DNA of 64,000 bases, from assembly GCF_024124545.1 (NCBI RefSeq), contig NZ_JAMXSF010000012.1, positions 96,823-160,822 of the forward strand, in the 5' to 3' direction. Each line of letters begins with the position of its first letter. The first letter of the stretch is position 1. The DNA comes from Pseudoalteromonas sp. XMcav2-N (GTDB lineage: Bacteria; Pseudomonadota; Gammaproteobacteria; Enterobacterales; Alteromonadaceae). Below the pieces are notes generated by a model. It searched no databases and was not told the origin of the DNA. It was given only the letters and a program-made list of their open reading frames with translations. Made by a program: the position numbers and the translations under genes. This document shows, in pieces, positions 37,845 through 47,747 of the stretch.

Positions 37845-39927
37845 GCTTGCGCGCCTGCTCACACAACTTGCGCAGGCTCGGCATCGTCAGCTTTTACTGA
37901 TAAGCGGCGAACAGCACTGGACTTACAACGAAGTACAGCGTTTGTTCCCTACTCTGGCTGATTCAGCATTAGTACTGAGTCAGCATACACAACTGCCTGG
38001 CGCCCGCTGGCCTGAACACCTGCATCAGGTGCTGGGCCAGGAATATTCCTGCGTCGTTTACGACCTCTACAGCGGAGTGTTACCAAATAAACTGGCTGCC
38101 GCCGCAGGCACAGTGCAAGCTGGTGGTCTGTTGATTTTGCTCGCCCCGGAGTTATCTCAGTGGCATAGCTGGTGCGATCCGACATTGACGCGCTGGCTGT
38201 CTTATGACGAAACGACACAGTTCAGTCCTTATCTGCAGCGCTGGCAGCGCCTGCTAACCAGCAACTCAGTATGGCAGATTAGTCAATCACAGGGCGACTT
38301 ACTACCACAGCACTATGACGCGCCGCAAGCAACGCCAGACACCAGTGAACAACAAAACACGCTTACTCAGCTGACAGCCCACTTAACGCAGCCTGCACCC
38401 GGGCCCGTGTTACTCAGCGCTGATCGTGGTCGGGGCAAATCCTCGTTACTGGGCAAGCTGGCAGCCAGCCTGCCCGATCTGACCTTTATTCTGTGCGCGC
38501 AGCAGCGCCGCGCGGTACACAACAGCTTTGTTCATCTCGGCGCGGCACTGGATGAGCCGGTCAGCGATAAGCTCAACCAGCTTGCCAACCTGCGCTTTAT
38601 GCCACCCGATCAGCTTCTTGCACAACGCCCGAGCTGTGATGTGTTGCTGGTTGATGAGGCCGCGGCTATTCCCGTGCCCATGCTGATGTCATTGTTAGGC
38701 GCTTACCCTAAAGTGGTGTTTTCCAGCACCCTGATTGGCTATGAAGGCAATGGCCGGGGTTATACGCTACGCTTTGCCAGGCAACTTGAACACGCTCATC
38801 CGCAGCGTCTGAACTTGTCACTCAGTCTACCAATCCGCTACAGCGAAGGGGATCCGCTTGAAGCCCGGTTGCGCCAGCTGTTTGCCCTGGATTGCGATTA
38901 TCGACAACCCCCGTCACCGTCGGCACCCTGCACATTCGAGTCATGCTCAGGTGCACAACTGGCAGCGGATGAAGACACCCTGTCTCAGGTTTTTGCTTTG
39001 CTGGTGCTGGCGCACTACCAAACTTCGGTGAACGATCTGCGCCAGCTGCTCGACAGCCCACATAACCGCTTGTACCTTGCCCGTCAGCAAGGCAGCGTGG
39101 TGGCGGTGTGTCTGCTCAAGCTGGAAGGCGGCTTTGACACCGCCCTCAGTCAGGACATAACCGCAACAACGCGTCGCCCGGCCGGGCATTTAATGGCACA
39201 ACAGCTCGCTCAGCTCACTGGTAATCCGGAGCTGGCACAACGTCGTGGTGCCCGGGTGGTGCGCATTGCCGTGTCACCGCAGCAACAAGGACAGCTTATT
39301 GGCAGTCAGCTACTGCGCTTTGCAGAGCAGCAACTCACTAACCAGGTTGATTACTTTGGCAGCAGCTTTGGCTGTAATGCACAGCTACTCAGGTTTTGGC
39401 AACATCATCAGTACCGGCCCGTTAAATTGGGATTTAAGCAAGATAAAGCCAGCGGTGAATTTGCACTGCTGGTGATTAAACCTCTTAATAAACATATCCA
39501 ACTCGAACCACTCCAACTATGGTTCAAACACCTGCTGCTCAATCAGCTCAGCGAGTTATATCGTGATTTTCCCTGTACCTTGGTGACAGAGCTGTATAAA
39601 ACACTCCCGCGCTATGCGCCCGATACCCTCTTGTTAGCCCAGTTAAGCTACTTTACGAACAGTACGCCAGGTGAACAACAGATCGCAGCCCTGGTTACTG
39701 AGCTGCTCAAGTGTCGACCCGATCTGCTGGACCGATTATCAGCCAGTTCCCAAGCCTTAGTGATTCGGCTATTATTACAACGTCACCCGCCAAAAGTATT
39801 AGAAGAAGCTTTGAATTTGGCTACAAAAAAACAACGACAGACCGCCATGCGGTCACTTGTGACGGAAGTGCATGCTGAAATTAATCTCAACCCTGAGCTG
39901 TTGCATCGCCCTGCTGGGCAGCCCTGA
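37822..39927 (+). CDS. tmcA: tRNA(Met) cytidine acetyltransferase TmcA
   Basis: TmcA makes N4-acetylcytidine at the wobble base of elongator tRNA-Met using acetyl-CoA and ATP or GTP. The 701-residue product has an N-terminal DUF1726-type domain, Walker A DRGRGKSSL (about residue 204), Walker B LLVDEAAAIP (about 278), SSTLIGYEGNGRGY, and a GNAT domain (VRIAVSPQQQGQLIGSQLL, about 480-500). Slightly longer than the E. coli enzyme (671). It overlaps uvrD by 23 bases and the following gene by 56, implying tight co-expression. Confidence 0.93.
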   Translation: MPDCKNSKLARLLTQLAQARHRQLLLISGEQHWTYNEVQRLFPTLADSALVLSQHTQLPGARWPEHLHQVLGQEYSCVVYDLYSGVLPNKLAAAAGTVQAGGLLILLAPELSQWHSWCDPTLTRWLSYDETTQFSPYLQRWQRLLTSNSVWQISQSQGDLLPQHYDAPQATPDTSEQQNTLTQLTAHLTQPAPGPVLLSADRGRGKSSLLGKLAASLPDLTFILCAQQRRAVHNSFVHLGAALDEPVSDKLNQLANLRFMPPDQLLAQRPSCDVLLVDEAAAIPVPMLMSLLGAYPKVVFSSTLIGYEGNGRGYTLRFARQLEHAHPQRLNLSLSLPIRYSEGDPLEARLRQLFALDCDYRQPPSPSAPCTFESCSGAQLAADEDTLSQVFALLVLAHYQTSVNDLRQLLDSPHNRLYLARQQGSVVAVCLLKLEGGFDTALSQDITATTRRPAGHLMAQQLAQLTGNPELAQRRGARVVRIAVSPQQQGQLIGSQLLRFAEQQLTNQVDYFGSSFGCNAQLLRFWQHHQYRPVKLGFKQDKASGEFALLVIKPLNKHIQLEPLQLWFKHLLLNQLSELYRDFPCTLVTELYKTLPRYAPDTLLLAQLSYFTNSTPGEQQIAALVTELLKCRPDLLDRLSASSQALVIRLLLQRHPPKVLEEALNLATKKQRQTAMRSLVTEVHAEINLNPELLHRPAGQP

Positions 39928-40963
39928 GCTTATCGCCGATGAGGAGCTCAGGCTTGGCATGTCAGTCGCATTGAGCGGGCCCGCCAAAGATATTGGCCAA
40001 CAACTCAGGCAAGGCGCAGATCTTTACTTTAATTATGCGAATAGCCGTGCGAATAAAACCCACCCTACTATCTCATTGGTGGTACTGGACGACGGATATG
40101 AACCCAACCGCACTGTGGTCAATACGCGCTATTTAATTGAACAGCATCAGGTTATGGCGTTGTTTGGTAATATGGGCACACCCACCGCTCATGCCATCCA
40201 GGCTATTCTGACGCACCATCAACTGCCTTTTTTGATGCCCTTTACCGGTGCGGACTTTCTGCGCCACGACCCCCCTTTTCCGGTCTTTAATTGGCGCGCC
40301 AGTTATATGGGTGAAGCCAGTGAACAAGTTACTTATCTGGTTGACGAACAGGGGCACAAGCACATTGCACTGTTTATCCAGGCTGACGAGTTTGGCCTGA
40401 CACTGGAAAAAAGCTTTCGCCGGGCCCTGGCAGATCGGGGCATGCAACCGACCGTGATCGCCCGGTTTCGGCGCAACAGTGCCGATATTAAAAAAGCACT
40501 CCAAGTTATCATGCGCAGCGAGGCTACCGCTGTCGCCATGATTGGCACTTATCAACCGCTGTCGATATTCATAGACAAGGCGATGCATCGGGGCTTTAAG
40601 GGAACCTTTAGCGGAGTCTCCTTTACCTCGTCCAGAGCCCTGTTTGCCCAGCTCACCAGCACACCTACCCTGATGATCAGTGAAGTCGTGCCAGCCCTTC
40701 AGGCTTGTCAGGCTGAATTATGCGATTTGTTCCGAAAGCTGGCACGCGAGCAAGGGCTACAGACCAGTCCGCAGGTGTTTGAGGGCTTTCTCAATGCTGC
40801 CATTTTTACAGCAGCACTCAAGCATTGCCCGCGCCCGATAACCCGAGGGTGTCTGCCTGGTGCCTTGCAACAGGTGCTGACAGAGGATAAAGCGATCAGG
40901 TATATTTTCGGCCTCACAGAGAAAGAGAATAAACCCCGCGTGTATCGATCTTACTTTCAATAA
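39872..40963 (+). CDS. Periplasmic substrate-binding protein (LivK-like, Peripla_BP_6 fold)
   Basis: A 363-residue type I periplasmic binding protein with a signal peptide (about residues 1-22, cleavage near LIA-DE). The N-lobe starts LRLGMSVALSGPAKDIG, with the later strands LVVLDDGYEP and ALFGNMGTPTA. Four to five cysteines (CQAELC, CPRPITRGC) suggest disulfides. No permease or ATPase follows. The next gene is a CheW/CZB-type protein overlapping as TAATG, so it may serve sensing rather than import (inference). Its 5' end overlaps tmcA by 56 bases, with ggaag upstream. Confidence 0.8.
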   Translation: MLKLISTLSCCIALLGSPELIADEELRLGMSVALSGPAKDIGQQLRQGADLYFNYANSRANKTHPTISLVVLDDGYEPNRTVVNTRYLIEQHQVMALFGNMGTPTAHAIQAILTHHQLPFLMPFTGADFLRHDPPFPVFNWRASYMGEASEQVTYLVDEQGHKHIALFIQADEFGLTLEKSFRRALADRGMQPTVIARFRRNSADIKKALQVIMRSEATAVAMIGTYQPLSIFIDKAMHRGFKGTFSGVSFTSSRALFAQLTSTPTLMISEVVPALQACQAELCDLFRKLAREQGLQTSPQVFEGFLNAAIFTAALKHCPRPITRGCLPGALQQVLTEDKAIRYIFGLTEKENKPRVYRSYFQ

Positions 40964-41004
40964 TGTCTATGCTTAGAGCATCAGGTAAACGTACAGAGGC
41001 AGAC

Positions 41005-41853
41005 ATGGATTTAATCAATTTTCGGGTAGGGAAAAAAACCATTTCACTAAAAATACTGGATATCCTGCTTACAGAGCGTTACGAAGGCAACCTCACCTCT
41101 TTGCCCAATGATAATCCCAGCTTTATGGGCGTGAAGGATTATATGGGCACACCGACGCCCATCTTTGATCTGGGCTTGATATTAAATAACCAGTCGTCCT
41201 ACGATATTAACAAGTCTCTGGTCACTATGTTGCAAGAACGAGAGCAAGATCAAAAAGCCTGGCTTGCTGAGCTGGAACGCTGCATCTATAACGACCAGCC
41301 TTTTACCCAGGCCAAAGACCCCAAGCAATCTGCGTTTGGTAAATGGTACTACAGTTTTAAAACCGACAATGAAGACTTACGCACGCTGCTGGCGCGCTTT
41401 GAGGAGCCCCACAATAAACTCCATACGCTCGCCGATAAGCTGCTAACCATCAATGCCAAGGGTGATAAAGATGAAGCTCTGAGATTGCTGGAAAAAGAAA
41501 AGGCGACCACCTTTATGAAGCTCATCCGTCTGTTTGAATCAGCCCGGGATCAAATCATTCTGGACCACAAACCCATTATTGTCTTCACCACCCAGGATGG
41601 CCAGCGGCCACACATTGGTCTGTTGGTTGATCAGGTCGAGGACAATATTCACTGCGATGAGTCGGACATCAAGTCTCTGCATGAAATGACCAGTATGGGT
41701 TTTGAAATCGATCCGCAAACCCGCAAGATGATGAAAGGGCTGATTAAGCAAGGAGAGCAACATAGCCTGGTACTCGACCCCAGCGCCATCTTTCGCCCAG
41801 ACCACTTGCAGCAATATGAACCGGAAGAAACCGAGGCCTATGGTTTGTTCTGA
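41005..41853 (+). CDS. CheW-like protein interrupted by a CZB-like zinc-binding domain
   Basis: A 282-residue cytoplasmic protein. The N-terminal part (LINFRVGKKTISLKILDIL, FMGVKDYMGTPTPIFDLG) and C-terminal part (KPIIVFTTQDGQRPHIGLLVDQVEDN) look like the two halves of one CheW domain. Between them (about residues 72-185) is a helical segment resembling the chemoreceptor zinc-binding CZB domain: FGKWYY and PHNKLHTLA (HxxxH) are kept, but the usual Cys before FGKW is Ser and the first His is not evident. ATG 41005 has AGAGG at ideal spacing; ATG 40963, overlapping the preceding stop, is the alternative. Its 3' end is tandemly duplicated downstream. Confidence 0.75.
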   Translation: MDLINFRVGKKTISLKILDILLTERYEGNLTSLPNDNPSFMGVKDYMGTPTPIFDLGLILNNQSSYDINKSLVTMLQEREQDQKAWLAELERCIYNDQPFTQAKDPKQSAFGKWYYSFKTDNEDLRTLLARFEEPHNKLHTLADKLLTINAKGDKDEALRLLEKEKATTFMKLIRLFESARDQIILDHKPIIVFTTQDGQRPHIGLLVDQVEDNIHCDESDIKSLHEMTSMGFEIDPQTRKMMKGLIKQGEQHSLVLDPSAIFRPDHLQQYEPEETEAYGLF

Positions 41854-42053
41854 GCATTCAATACTGGCAACCATGAAATGACACGCATTGGCTTTGAAAT
41901 CGAACCACTGACACTCAGACCCGCAAGATGATGAAAGGGCTAATTAAACAGGGAGAGCAACATAGTCTGGTACTCGCCCCCAGTGCCACCTTTCGCCCGG
42001 ACCACTTGCAGCAATATGAACCGGAAGAAACCGAGGCCTATGGTTTGTTCTGA
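41854..42053 (+). pseudogene. Tandem duplicate of the 3' end of the CheW/CZB gene
   Basis: About 165 bp (from 41886) match the last 55 codons of the preceding gene, including ARKMMKGLIKQGEQHS, LQQYEPEETEAYGLF and TGA, with an eight-base insertion near 41915 that breaks the frame. The repeated unit is 200 bp and includes the intergenic stretch. A third, very short start of the unit (aaccatgaattgacccgcat) is visible at about 42069-42088. Confidence 0.9.
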
Positions 42054-42118
42054 GTACTCATTGCTGACAACCATGAATTGACCCGCATGGACGGTGTTAA
42101 CACATTCGTTATAGCAAT

Positions 42119-42146
42119 AAAAAACGCCGCAGATGCGGCGTTTTTT
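42119..42146. terminator. Bidirectional terminator between CheW/CZB locus and typA
   Basis: aaaaaa-cgccgc-agat-gcggcg-tttttt is symmetrical and lies 20 bp from the typA stop. Confidence 0.9.
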
Positions 42147-42165
42147 GTATTCGATAAGTAAATAG

Positions 42166-43986
42166 TTACTTGGCCTGACGGCTTGCGCGCTTACGCTCAC
42201 TTTCAGTCAGTAGCTTCTTACGAATACGGATGCTTTCTGGTGTTACTTCCACCAGCTCGTCATCATCGATGAACTCAAGTGCTTGCTCAAGTGTCATGAT
42301 GATAGGCGGAACCAGGTTCTGTGCTTCGTCAGTACCCGATGCACGTACGTTGGTTAGCTGCTTGCCTTTCAGGGCGTTAACAGTCAGGTCGTTGTCACGT
42401 GCGTGAATACCGATGATCATACCTTCGTATACTTCAACACCGTGACCGATGAACAGCTTACCACGGTCTTGCAGGTTGAACAGGGCGTTGGTTAGCGCTT
42501 TACCCGCTGCGTTTGCGATCAGTACACCGTTCTTACGTTGACCAATGTTACCGCCTTTGTGCGGGCCGTAGTGATCAAACGTGTGATACATCAGACCTGA
42601 ACCTGAAGTCAGTGTCATGAAATCAGTCTGGAAGCCGATCAGACCACGAGAAGGCATGATGAAGTCCATACGGATACGGCCTTTACCATCTGGTGCCATG
42701 TCAGTCATTTCTGCTTTACGCAGGCCAAGTTGCTCCATGATAGAACCTTGGTGCTCTTCTTCAACGTCAACCGTTACTGTCTCGTACGGTTCTTCCAGCT
42801 GACCATCTACTTCACGAAGAATTACTTCTGGGCGAGATACCGCCAGCTCGTACCCTTCACGACGCATGTTTTCAATCAGGATGCCTAAGTGCAGTTCACC
42901 ACGGCCAGAAACGCGGAAGCTGTCCGGGTTATCGGTTTCTTCAACGCGCAGTGCAACGTTGTGTACCAGTTCTGCCTGAAGACGCTCAAGGATATTACGT
43001 GACGTAACGAATTTACCTTCCTGACCTGAGAACGGAGACGTGTTTACAGAGAACGTCATGGTTACTGTAGGCTCGTCAACAGACAATGCCGGTAATGCTT
43101 CAACGGCATTGACATCACACACAGTGTCAGAGATTTTCAGCTCGCCCAGACCTGTGATAGCGATGATGTCGCCAGCCTGTGCTTCTTGTGCTTCGTGACG
43201 GTCAAGGCCCAGATAAGTCAGAACCTGACCTACTTTACCGTTACGTGTTGAGCCATCGGCACCAACGATAGTAACTTGCTGGTTTACTTTCACTGTACCA
43301 CGCTTGATACGGCCTACACCGATTACACCGATGTAAGAGTTGTAGTCCAGCTGAGAGATCTGCATCTGGAAGTCACCTGCTGGATCTGCATCCGGCTGGT
43401 CAACTTGCTCAACAATCGCTTCGAACATTGGCTGCATGTTGTCTGACGGCTCATCCAGGTCAAGCGTCGCCCAACCATTGATAGCAGATGCGTAGATAAC
43501 CTGGAAGTCAAGCTGCTCATCAGTCGCGCCCAGGTTGTCGAACAGGTCAAATACCTGATCCATTACCCAGTCAGGACGTGCACCTGGCTTGTCGATCTTG
43601 TTGATAACAACGATAGGCTTCAGACCCAGCGCGAATGCTTTTTGCGTTACGAAACGCGTTTGTGGCATTGGACCTTCCTGGGCATCAACCAGTAGCAATA
43701 CTGAGTCAACCATTGAAAGTACACGCTCTACCTCACCACCAAAGTCGGCGTGTCCCGGGGTGTCTACGATATTGATGTGGTAGTCATTCCACTCGATGGC
43801 GGTGTTTTTCGCCAGGATGGTGATGCCACGCTCTTTTTCAATATCATTCGAGTCCATGACACGCTCTTCGTTGCCACCGCGTGTCTCTAATGTGCCAGAT
43901 TGTTCCAGCAGCTTATCGACTAGGGTAGTTTTACCATGGTCAACGTGCGCGATGATCGCGATATTTCTTAACTTTTCAATGCTCAT
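42166..43986 (-). CDS. typA: Ribosome-associated GTPase TypA/BipA
   Basis: A 606-residue translational GTPase related to EF-G and LepA that aids 50S assembly at low temperature and stress responses. It starts [21 protein letters not shown], containing G1 (HVDHGKTT). G3 [15 protein letters not shown] and G4 NKIDK follow, then the beta barrel, two EF-G-like domains and the BipA-specific C-terminus ending KRASRQAK. Full length. Divergent from glnA, as in E. coli. Confidence 0.97.
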   Translation of the reverse strand: MSIEKLRNIAIIAHVDHGKTTLVDKLLEQSGTLETRGGNEERVMDSNDIEKERGITILAKNTAIEWNDYHINIVDTPGHADFGGEVERVLSMVDSVLLLVDAQEGPMPQTRFVTQKAFALGLKPIVVINKIDKPGARPDWVMDQVFDLFDNLGATDEQLDFQVIYASAINGWATLDLDEPSDNMQPMFEAIVEQVDQPDADPAGDFQMQISQLDYNSYIGVIGVGRIKRGTVKVNQQVTIVGADGSTRNGKVGQVLTYLGLDRHEAQEAQAGDIIAITGLGELKISDTVCDVNAVEALPALSVDEPTVTMTFSVNTSPFSGQEGKFVTSRNILERLQAELVHNVALRVEETDNPDSFRVSGRGELHLGILIENMRREGYELAVSRPEVILREVDGQLEEPYETVTVDVEEEHQGSIMEQLGLRKAEMTDMAPDGKGRIRMDFIMPSRGLIGFQTDFMTLTSGSGLMYHTFDHYGPHKGGNIGQRKNGVLIANAAGKALTNALFNLQDRGKLFIGHGVEVYEGMIIGIHARDNDLTVNALKGKQLTNVRASGTDEAQNLVPPIIMTLEQALEFIDDDELVEVTPESIRIRKKLLTESERKRASRQAK

Positions 43987-44211
43987 ATTTTTACTCAGAG
44001 AAGTTGGCCCTCAGTGATCCTAGTCGAATCGCGCAAAAATGCGCACCTAAGATGCCGATCCACAATTAAAGGTCGCGTATTATCCCCTAATAATGTGACA
44101 GATGAAAGTTTATCCAGCTTTTTTTTACAGCCCAGCCCGTGAAATAACTAAAGTCTGCTGTTTTATCGCTCCACAGTCACAGCCATGTGCTACAGTGAAC
44201 TCATCGCACAG

Positions 44212-44228
44212 TGCACCAGGGTGGTGCA
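44212..44228. promoter_or_regulatory. NtrC enhancer site 1 of glnA
   Basis: TGCACCA-GGG-TGGTGCA is a perfect palindromic match to the NtrC consensus, centred about 129 bp before the predicted glnA transcription start. Confidence 0.85.
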
Positions 44229-44244
44229 AATTCCGATATCAATA

Positions 44245-44261
44245 CGCACCAACTTGGTGCG
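44245..44261. promoter_or_regulatory. NtrC enhancer site 2 of glnA
   Basis: CGCACCA-ACT-TGGTGCG is palindromic and centred 33 bp (about three helical turns) from site 1, the arrangement seen in the E. coli glnA enhancer. Confidence 0.85.
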
Positions 44262-44322
44262 CATTAAGGTTCCATACATTACAGGTAAAAGTAACTCATT
44301 GATTAACAATGCATTATAAAAC

Positions 44323-44338
44323 TGGCACGAATAACGCT
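44323..44338 (+). promoter_or_regulatory. Sigma-54 promoter of glnA
   Basis: TGGCACGAATAACGCT has the -24 GG and -12 GC separated by exactly ten bases and the full TGGCACG block. Transcription would start near 44349, about 50 bases before glnA. Confidence 0.8.
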
Positions 44339-44397
44339 TAGTAGTGCGCAAATGCAGAGCACTGCAACAAAAAATAACCCTACGAGTCGGAGGACAC

Positions 44398-45804
44398 ATG
44401 TCACAATCGGTTTTAGACCTTATTAAAGAACACGACGTTAAATTCGTTGATTTACGTTTCACGGATACCAAAGGTAAAGAGCAACACGTTTCTATTCCTC
44501 ATCACCAGGCCGATGAAGACTTCTTTGAAGACGGCAAGATGTTCGACGGCTCGTCTATCGCAGGCTGGAAAGGCATTAACGAATCAGACATGGTACTGAT
44601 GCCAGATGCCTCTACCGCTAAACTGGACCCTTTCTCAGAAGAAACCACGCTGATCGTACGTTGTGACGTGCTTGAGCCATCAACTATGCAAGGTTACGAG
44701 CGTGATCCGCGTTCTGTAGCAAAACGTGCGGAAGACTACATGCGCTCTACCGGCATTGCTGACACCGTATTGTTCGGTCCAGAGCCTGAGTTCTTCCTGT
44801 TTGACGACGTGAAGTTCAAAACTGATATGTCTGGCTCTATGTACAAAATTGATGCCCAGGAAGCAAGCTGGAATTCAGACAGAAGCTATGAAGAAGGCAA
44901 CATGGGTCACCGCCCAGGCGTAAAAGGCGGTTACTTCCCGGTTGCACCGGTTGATTCATCAGGTGACTGGCGTAGTGCGACCTGTCTGGTTCTGGAAGAA
45001 ATGGGTCAGGTTGTTGAAGCACACCACCACGAAGTAGCGACTGCTGGTCAGAACGAGATCGCAACACGCTTTAATACTATGGTGATCAAGGCTGACGAAA
45101 TTCAGGAAATGAAATACGTTATCCATAACATGGCGCACTTGTACGGTAAAACAGCAACCTTTATGCCTAAGCCTGTTGTTGGTGACAACGGTTCTGGTAT
45201 GCACTGTCACCAGTCACTGGGTAAAGATGGTAAGAACATCTTTGCTGGCGACAAGTACGGCGGCCTGTCTGAAGAAGCGCTTTACTACATCGGTGGTATC
45301 ATCAAGCACGCCAAAGCCATCAACGCATTTGCTAACGCTTCTACTAACTCGTACAAGCGCCTGGTACCTGGCTTTGAAGCTCCTGTTATGCTGGCTTACT
45401 CAGCACGTAACCGTTCAGCGTCTATCCGCATCCCGGTTGTACCGTCTGAAAAAGCGCGTCGTATCGAAGTACGTTTCCCGGATCCAACTGCGAACCCGTA
45501 CCTGGCGTTCTCTGCCATGTTGATGGCTGGCCTTGATGGAATCAAAAACAAGATCCACCCTGGCGATGCGATGGATAAAGACCTTTATGACCTGCCAGCG
45601 GAAGAAGCGGCAGAGATCCCTACGGTTGCCTCTTCACTGCAAGAAGCACTGGATTCTCTGGACGCAGATCGCGAATTCCTGACTCAGGGCGGTGTATTCA
45701 CTGATGACCTGATCGATGCATACATCGCATTGAAGTCTCAGGAAGTTGAAAAGCTGAACATGACAACTCACCCGGTTGAGTTCGAGATGTACTACAGCGT
45801 ATAA
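44398..45804 (+). CDS. glnA: Glutamine synthetase type I
   Basis: GlnA makes glutamine from glutamate, ammonia and ATP as a cytoplasmic dodecamer. The 468-residue product shows [29 protein letters not shown] and RSASIRIP. The adenylylation tyrosine lies in DLYDLP (about residue 397), so ATase control is expected. A longer frame from 44344 exists; ATG 44398 has a perfect ggagg site and family start. Two NtrC sites and a sigma-54 promoter lie upstream, and a strong terminator lies 150 bp after the stop. Confidence 0.99.
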   Translation: MSQSVLDLIKEHDVKFVDLRFTDTKGKEQHVSIPHHQADEDFFEDGKMFDGSSIAGWKGINESDMVLMPDASTAKLDPFSEETTLIVRCDVLEPSTMQGYERDPRSVAKRAEDYMRSTGIADTVLFGPEPEFFLFDDVKFKTDMSGSMYKIDAQEASWNSDRSYEEGNMGHRPGVKGGYFPVAPVDSSGDWRSATCLVLEEMGQVVEAHHHEVATAGQNEIATRFNTMVIKADEIQEMKYVIHNMAHLYGKTATFMPKPVVGDNGSGMHCHQSLGKDGKNIFAGDKYGGLSEEALYYIGGIIKHAKAINAFANASTNSYKRLVPGFEAPVMLAYSARNRSASIRIPVVPSEKARRIEVRFPDPTANPYLAFSAMLMAGLDGIKNKIHPGDAMDKDLYDLPAEEAAEIPTVASSLQEALDSLDADREFLTQGGVFTDDLIDAYIALKSQEVEKLNMTTHPVEFEMYYSV

Positions 45805-45956
45805 ACTGGTTTTTAGTATTTCGGTGTGTGCAAGCTGTTAAGGCATGCACACTGCGCAATCCGGAATGCTTAATTAAGCCATATTCGCTCACAGAGCAGT
45901 CAGCTGCTCGGTGAAAGAACAGGCTGACTCTGCGCTCTTAAATCATATGTGTTCTC

Positions 45957-45979
45957 AAGCCCGCATTGCGGGCTTTTTT
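45957..45979 (+). terminator. Intrinsic terminator of glnA
   Basis: aagcccgc-att-gcgggctt followed by Ts. The 150 bp between glnA and this hairpin contain a weaker stem (gtgtgca / tgcacac, about 45825-45851) and no gene. Confidence 0.85.
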
Positions 45980-46060
45980 CATCCTGCCGCCATGGTAAAT
46001 TGACGCTAAAAGCACTAAAGTTATAGCTGGTAATGAGCGTCTTTTGAGCAAGGTGAAATC

Positions 46061-46573
46061 GTGTTGCGGCTTTATTGGATCATTCTCTGTTTAGTGTACA
46101 GCAGCAGTGCTGTATCGGATCAAAAAGTCTACCGCTGGAAGGACAAAAACGGCAACTGGGTCTATTCGGATGTACCCAAAAAGGGCTCTGAAAAAGTCAA
46201 ACTGAGCACCAATATGCTCACTATGCCCGCCACAGATACCAGTATTCTGACACCCACCCAGACAACACCTACCGTAACCTATCAGGCGAAAATAACCGCG
46301 CCAAGCGACCAACAAACGCTGCGTGAAAACAGCGGCAGCGTTTATGTGAATGGGTTAGTGACGCCTCGGTTTGCTGCTGGGTTTCAGGTGCAACTCTTTC
46401 TGAATGGGAAAGCAACAGGCCCTAAACAGACTACGGCGTCTTTTGCGTTAAGAGATGTGCCCAGGGGGGAACACAAATTGCAGATGAAAGTCTTTAATGA
46501 CAAAGGCATGCTGGTTGCCCAAAGTGCAATAACCACCTTTTTCCTGCATCGCGCCAGCCTGCTTAACCGTTGA
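46061..46573 (+). CDS. DUF4124 domain periplasmic protein
   Basis: A 170-residue exported protein: signal peptide (about residues 1-18, SSSAVSD cleavage region), then the DUF4124 motif VYRWKDKNGNWVYSDVPKKGS (near 22-42, split as VYRWKDKNG and VYSDVP), a Thr/Pro linker, and a C-terminal immunoglobulin-like strand region (about 80-165). The start is GTG with aaggtga upstream. A DUF4124 gene between glnA and glnL is common in related genera; the function is unknown. Confidence 0.82.
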   Translation: MLRLYWIILCLVYSSSAVSDQKVYRWKDKNGNWVYSDVPKKGSEKVKLSTNMLTMPATDTSILTPTQTTPTVTYQAKITAPSDQQTLRENSGSVYVNGLVTPRFAAGFQVQLFLNGKATGPKQTTASFALRDVPRGEHKLQMKVFNDKGMLVAQSAITTFFLHRASLLNR

Positions 46574-46601
46574 TTATAATAACAGGTGTGCTAATCTGCA
46601 G

Positions 46602-46618
46602 TGCACCAACTTGGTGCA
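46602..46618. promoter_or_regulatory. NtrC site upstream of glnL
   Basis: TGCACCA-ACT-TGGTGCA is a perfect palindromic NtrC site 13 bp before the glnL ATG. A single site at this place fits autorepression of glnLG by NtrC, as at E. coli glnLp. Confidence 0.8.
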
Positions 46619-46630
46619 AGGCGATCCAAT

Positions 46631-47692
46631 ATGGCACAACCCTCCTCTGAACTGATACACGAGTTATGGCAAAATTTATCTACCGCGGTGATCTTATTGA
46701 CCGAAGATCTGACCATTTACTTTGCCAACAACAGCGCCAGTGAACTGCTGGGGCTAGGCAATAAGCGGCTGCTGAACCAACCTTTCGAAACCATTTTTCA
46801 TCACCACATGATCGACATGAAGCGGCTGCAACGATATGTCCTGGACGATGGTGTAGACTGCCAGCAGCACAAGGTTGACGTGGTCTTCATCGACAATCGC
46901 GCCAGTACACTGAACCTGTTCGCACGTCGCTTTATGCTCCAGGATCGTGCGTTTATTCAACTGGAATGCCGTCGTATTGACGAAGAGCTGCGCTTTGATC
47001 AGGCCTTTAATCAGGCTCACCAATATCAGGCAGCCAGAAATCTGATCCGGGGGCTGGCACATGAGATAAAAAATCCCTTGGGTGGGATCAGAGGAGCGGC
47101 GCAATTATTGCAGTATGAAGTTCAGCAGGAAGAGCGGGACGAATGCGCCGAGCTGATCATCGAACAAGCCGACCGCCTGACCGAACTGGTTGACCGTTTG
47201 CTGGGACCCAATGAATTACCCAGAAAGGAGCCCTGTAATGTCCACCGTATGCTGGAGTCGGTGCTCCGCCTCAGCGAACTCGACGGCGCACCCGGGATCC
47301 GATTGGTCAAAGATTATGACCCCAGTATTCCGGATGTGGTTATGGATGAAGCAAAAATCCAACAGGTGGTTTTAAACATTGTTCGCAATGCACAACAGGC
47401 ACTGGGTGAGCAAGGTGAGATAAAAGTCTCCACTCGGATCCGCCATCGCATCAGGCGTGGTAAGCAGTTAATGAAGAAAGCCCTGCAGATCCGAGTGACA
47501 GACAATGGCCCGGGTATTGCGCAAGAAATGCAGGCAACCCTGTTCTACCCTATGGTGACCAATAAAGAAGGTGGCTCGGGACTAGGCTTGTCGATTGCAC
47601 AAACTCTGGTTGAACAGCACCATGGCTTTATCGACTGTGACAGCTGGCCCGGACATACGGAGTTTGCTATCTACCTGCCCTTTGACGCATAA
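46631..47692 (+). CDS. glnL: Nitrogen regulation sensor kinase NtrB (GlnL)
   Basis: NtrB is a soluble histidine kinase/phosphatase controlled by PII that sets NtrC phosphorylation. The 353-residue product has an N-terminal PAS domain (about 8-120), the H-box LAHEIKNPLGGIRGAA (His about 141), N-box IVRNAQQAL, and the G1/G2 boxes DNGPGI and GGSGLGLSI. The longest frame starts with GTG 46601 inside the NtrC site; ATG 46631 is preferred. glnG follows after 55 bp. Confidence 0.95.
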   Translation: MAQPSSELIHELWQNLSTAVILLTEDLTIYFANNSASELLGLGNKRLLNQPFETIFHHHMIDMKRLQRYVLDDGVDCQQHKVDVVFIDNRASTLNLFARRFMLQDRAFIQLECRRIDEELRFDQAFNQAHQYQAARNLIRGLAHEIKNPLGGIRGAAQLLQYEVQQEERDECAELIIEQADRLTELVDRLLGPNELPRKEPCNVHRMLESVLRLSELDGAPGIRLVKDYDPSIPDVVMDEAKIQQVVLNIVRNAQQALGEQGEIKVSTRIRHRIRRGKQLMKKALQIRVTDNGPGIAQEMQATLFYPMVTNKEGGSGLGLSIAQTLVEQHHGFIDCDSWPGHTEFAIYLPFDA

Positions 47693-47747
47693 ACGCATCG
47701 CAAACAAAGGTGCGCTGGTAACTAATTATGAGAAGTGGGATCACACC

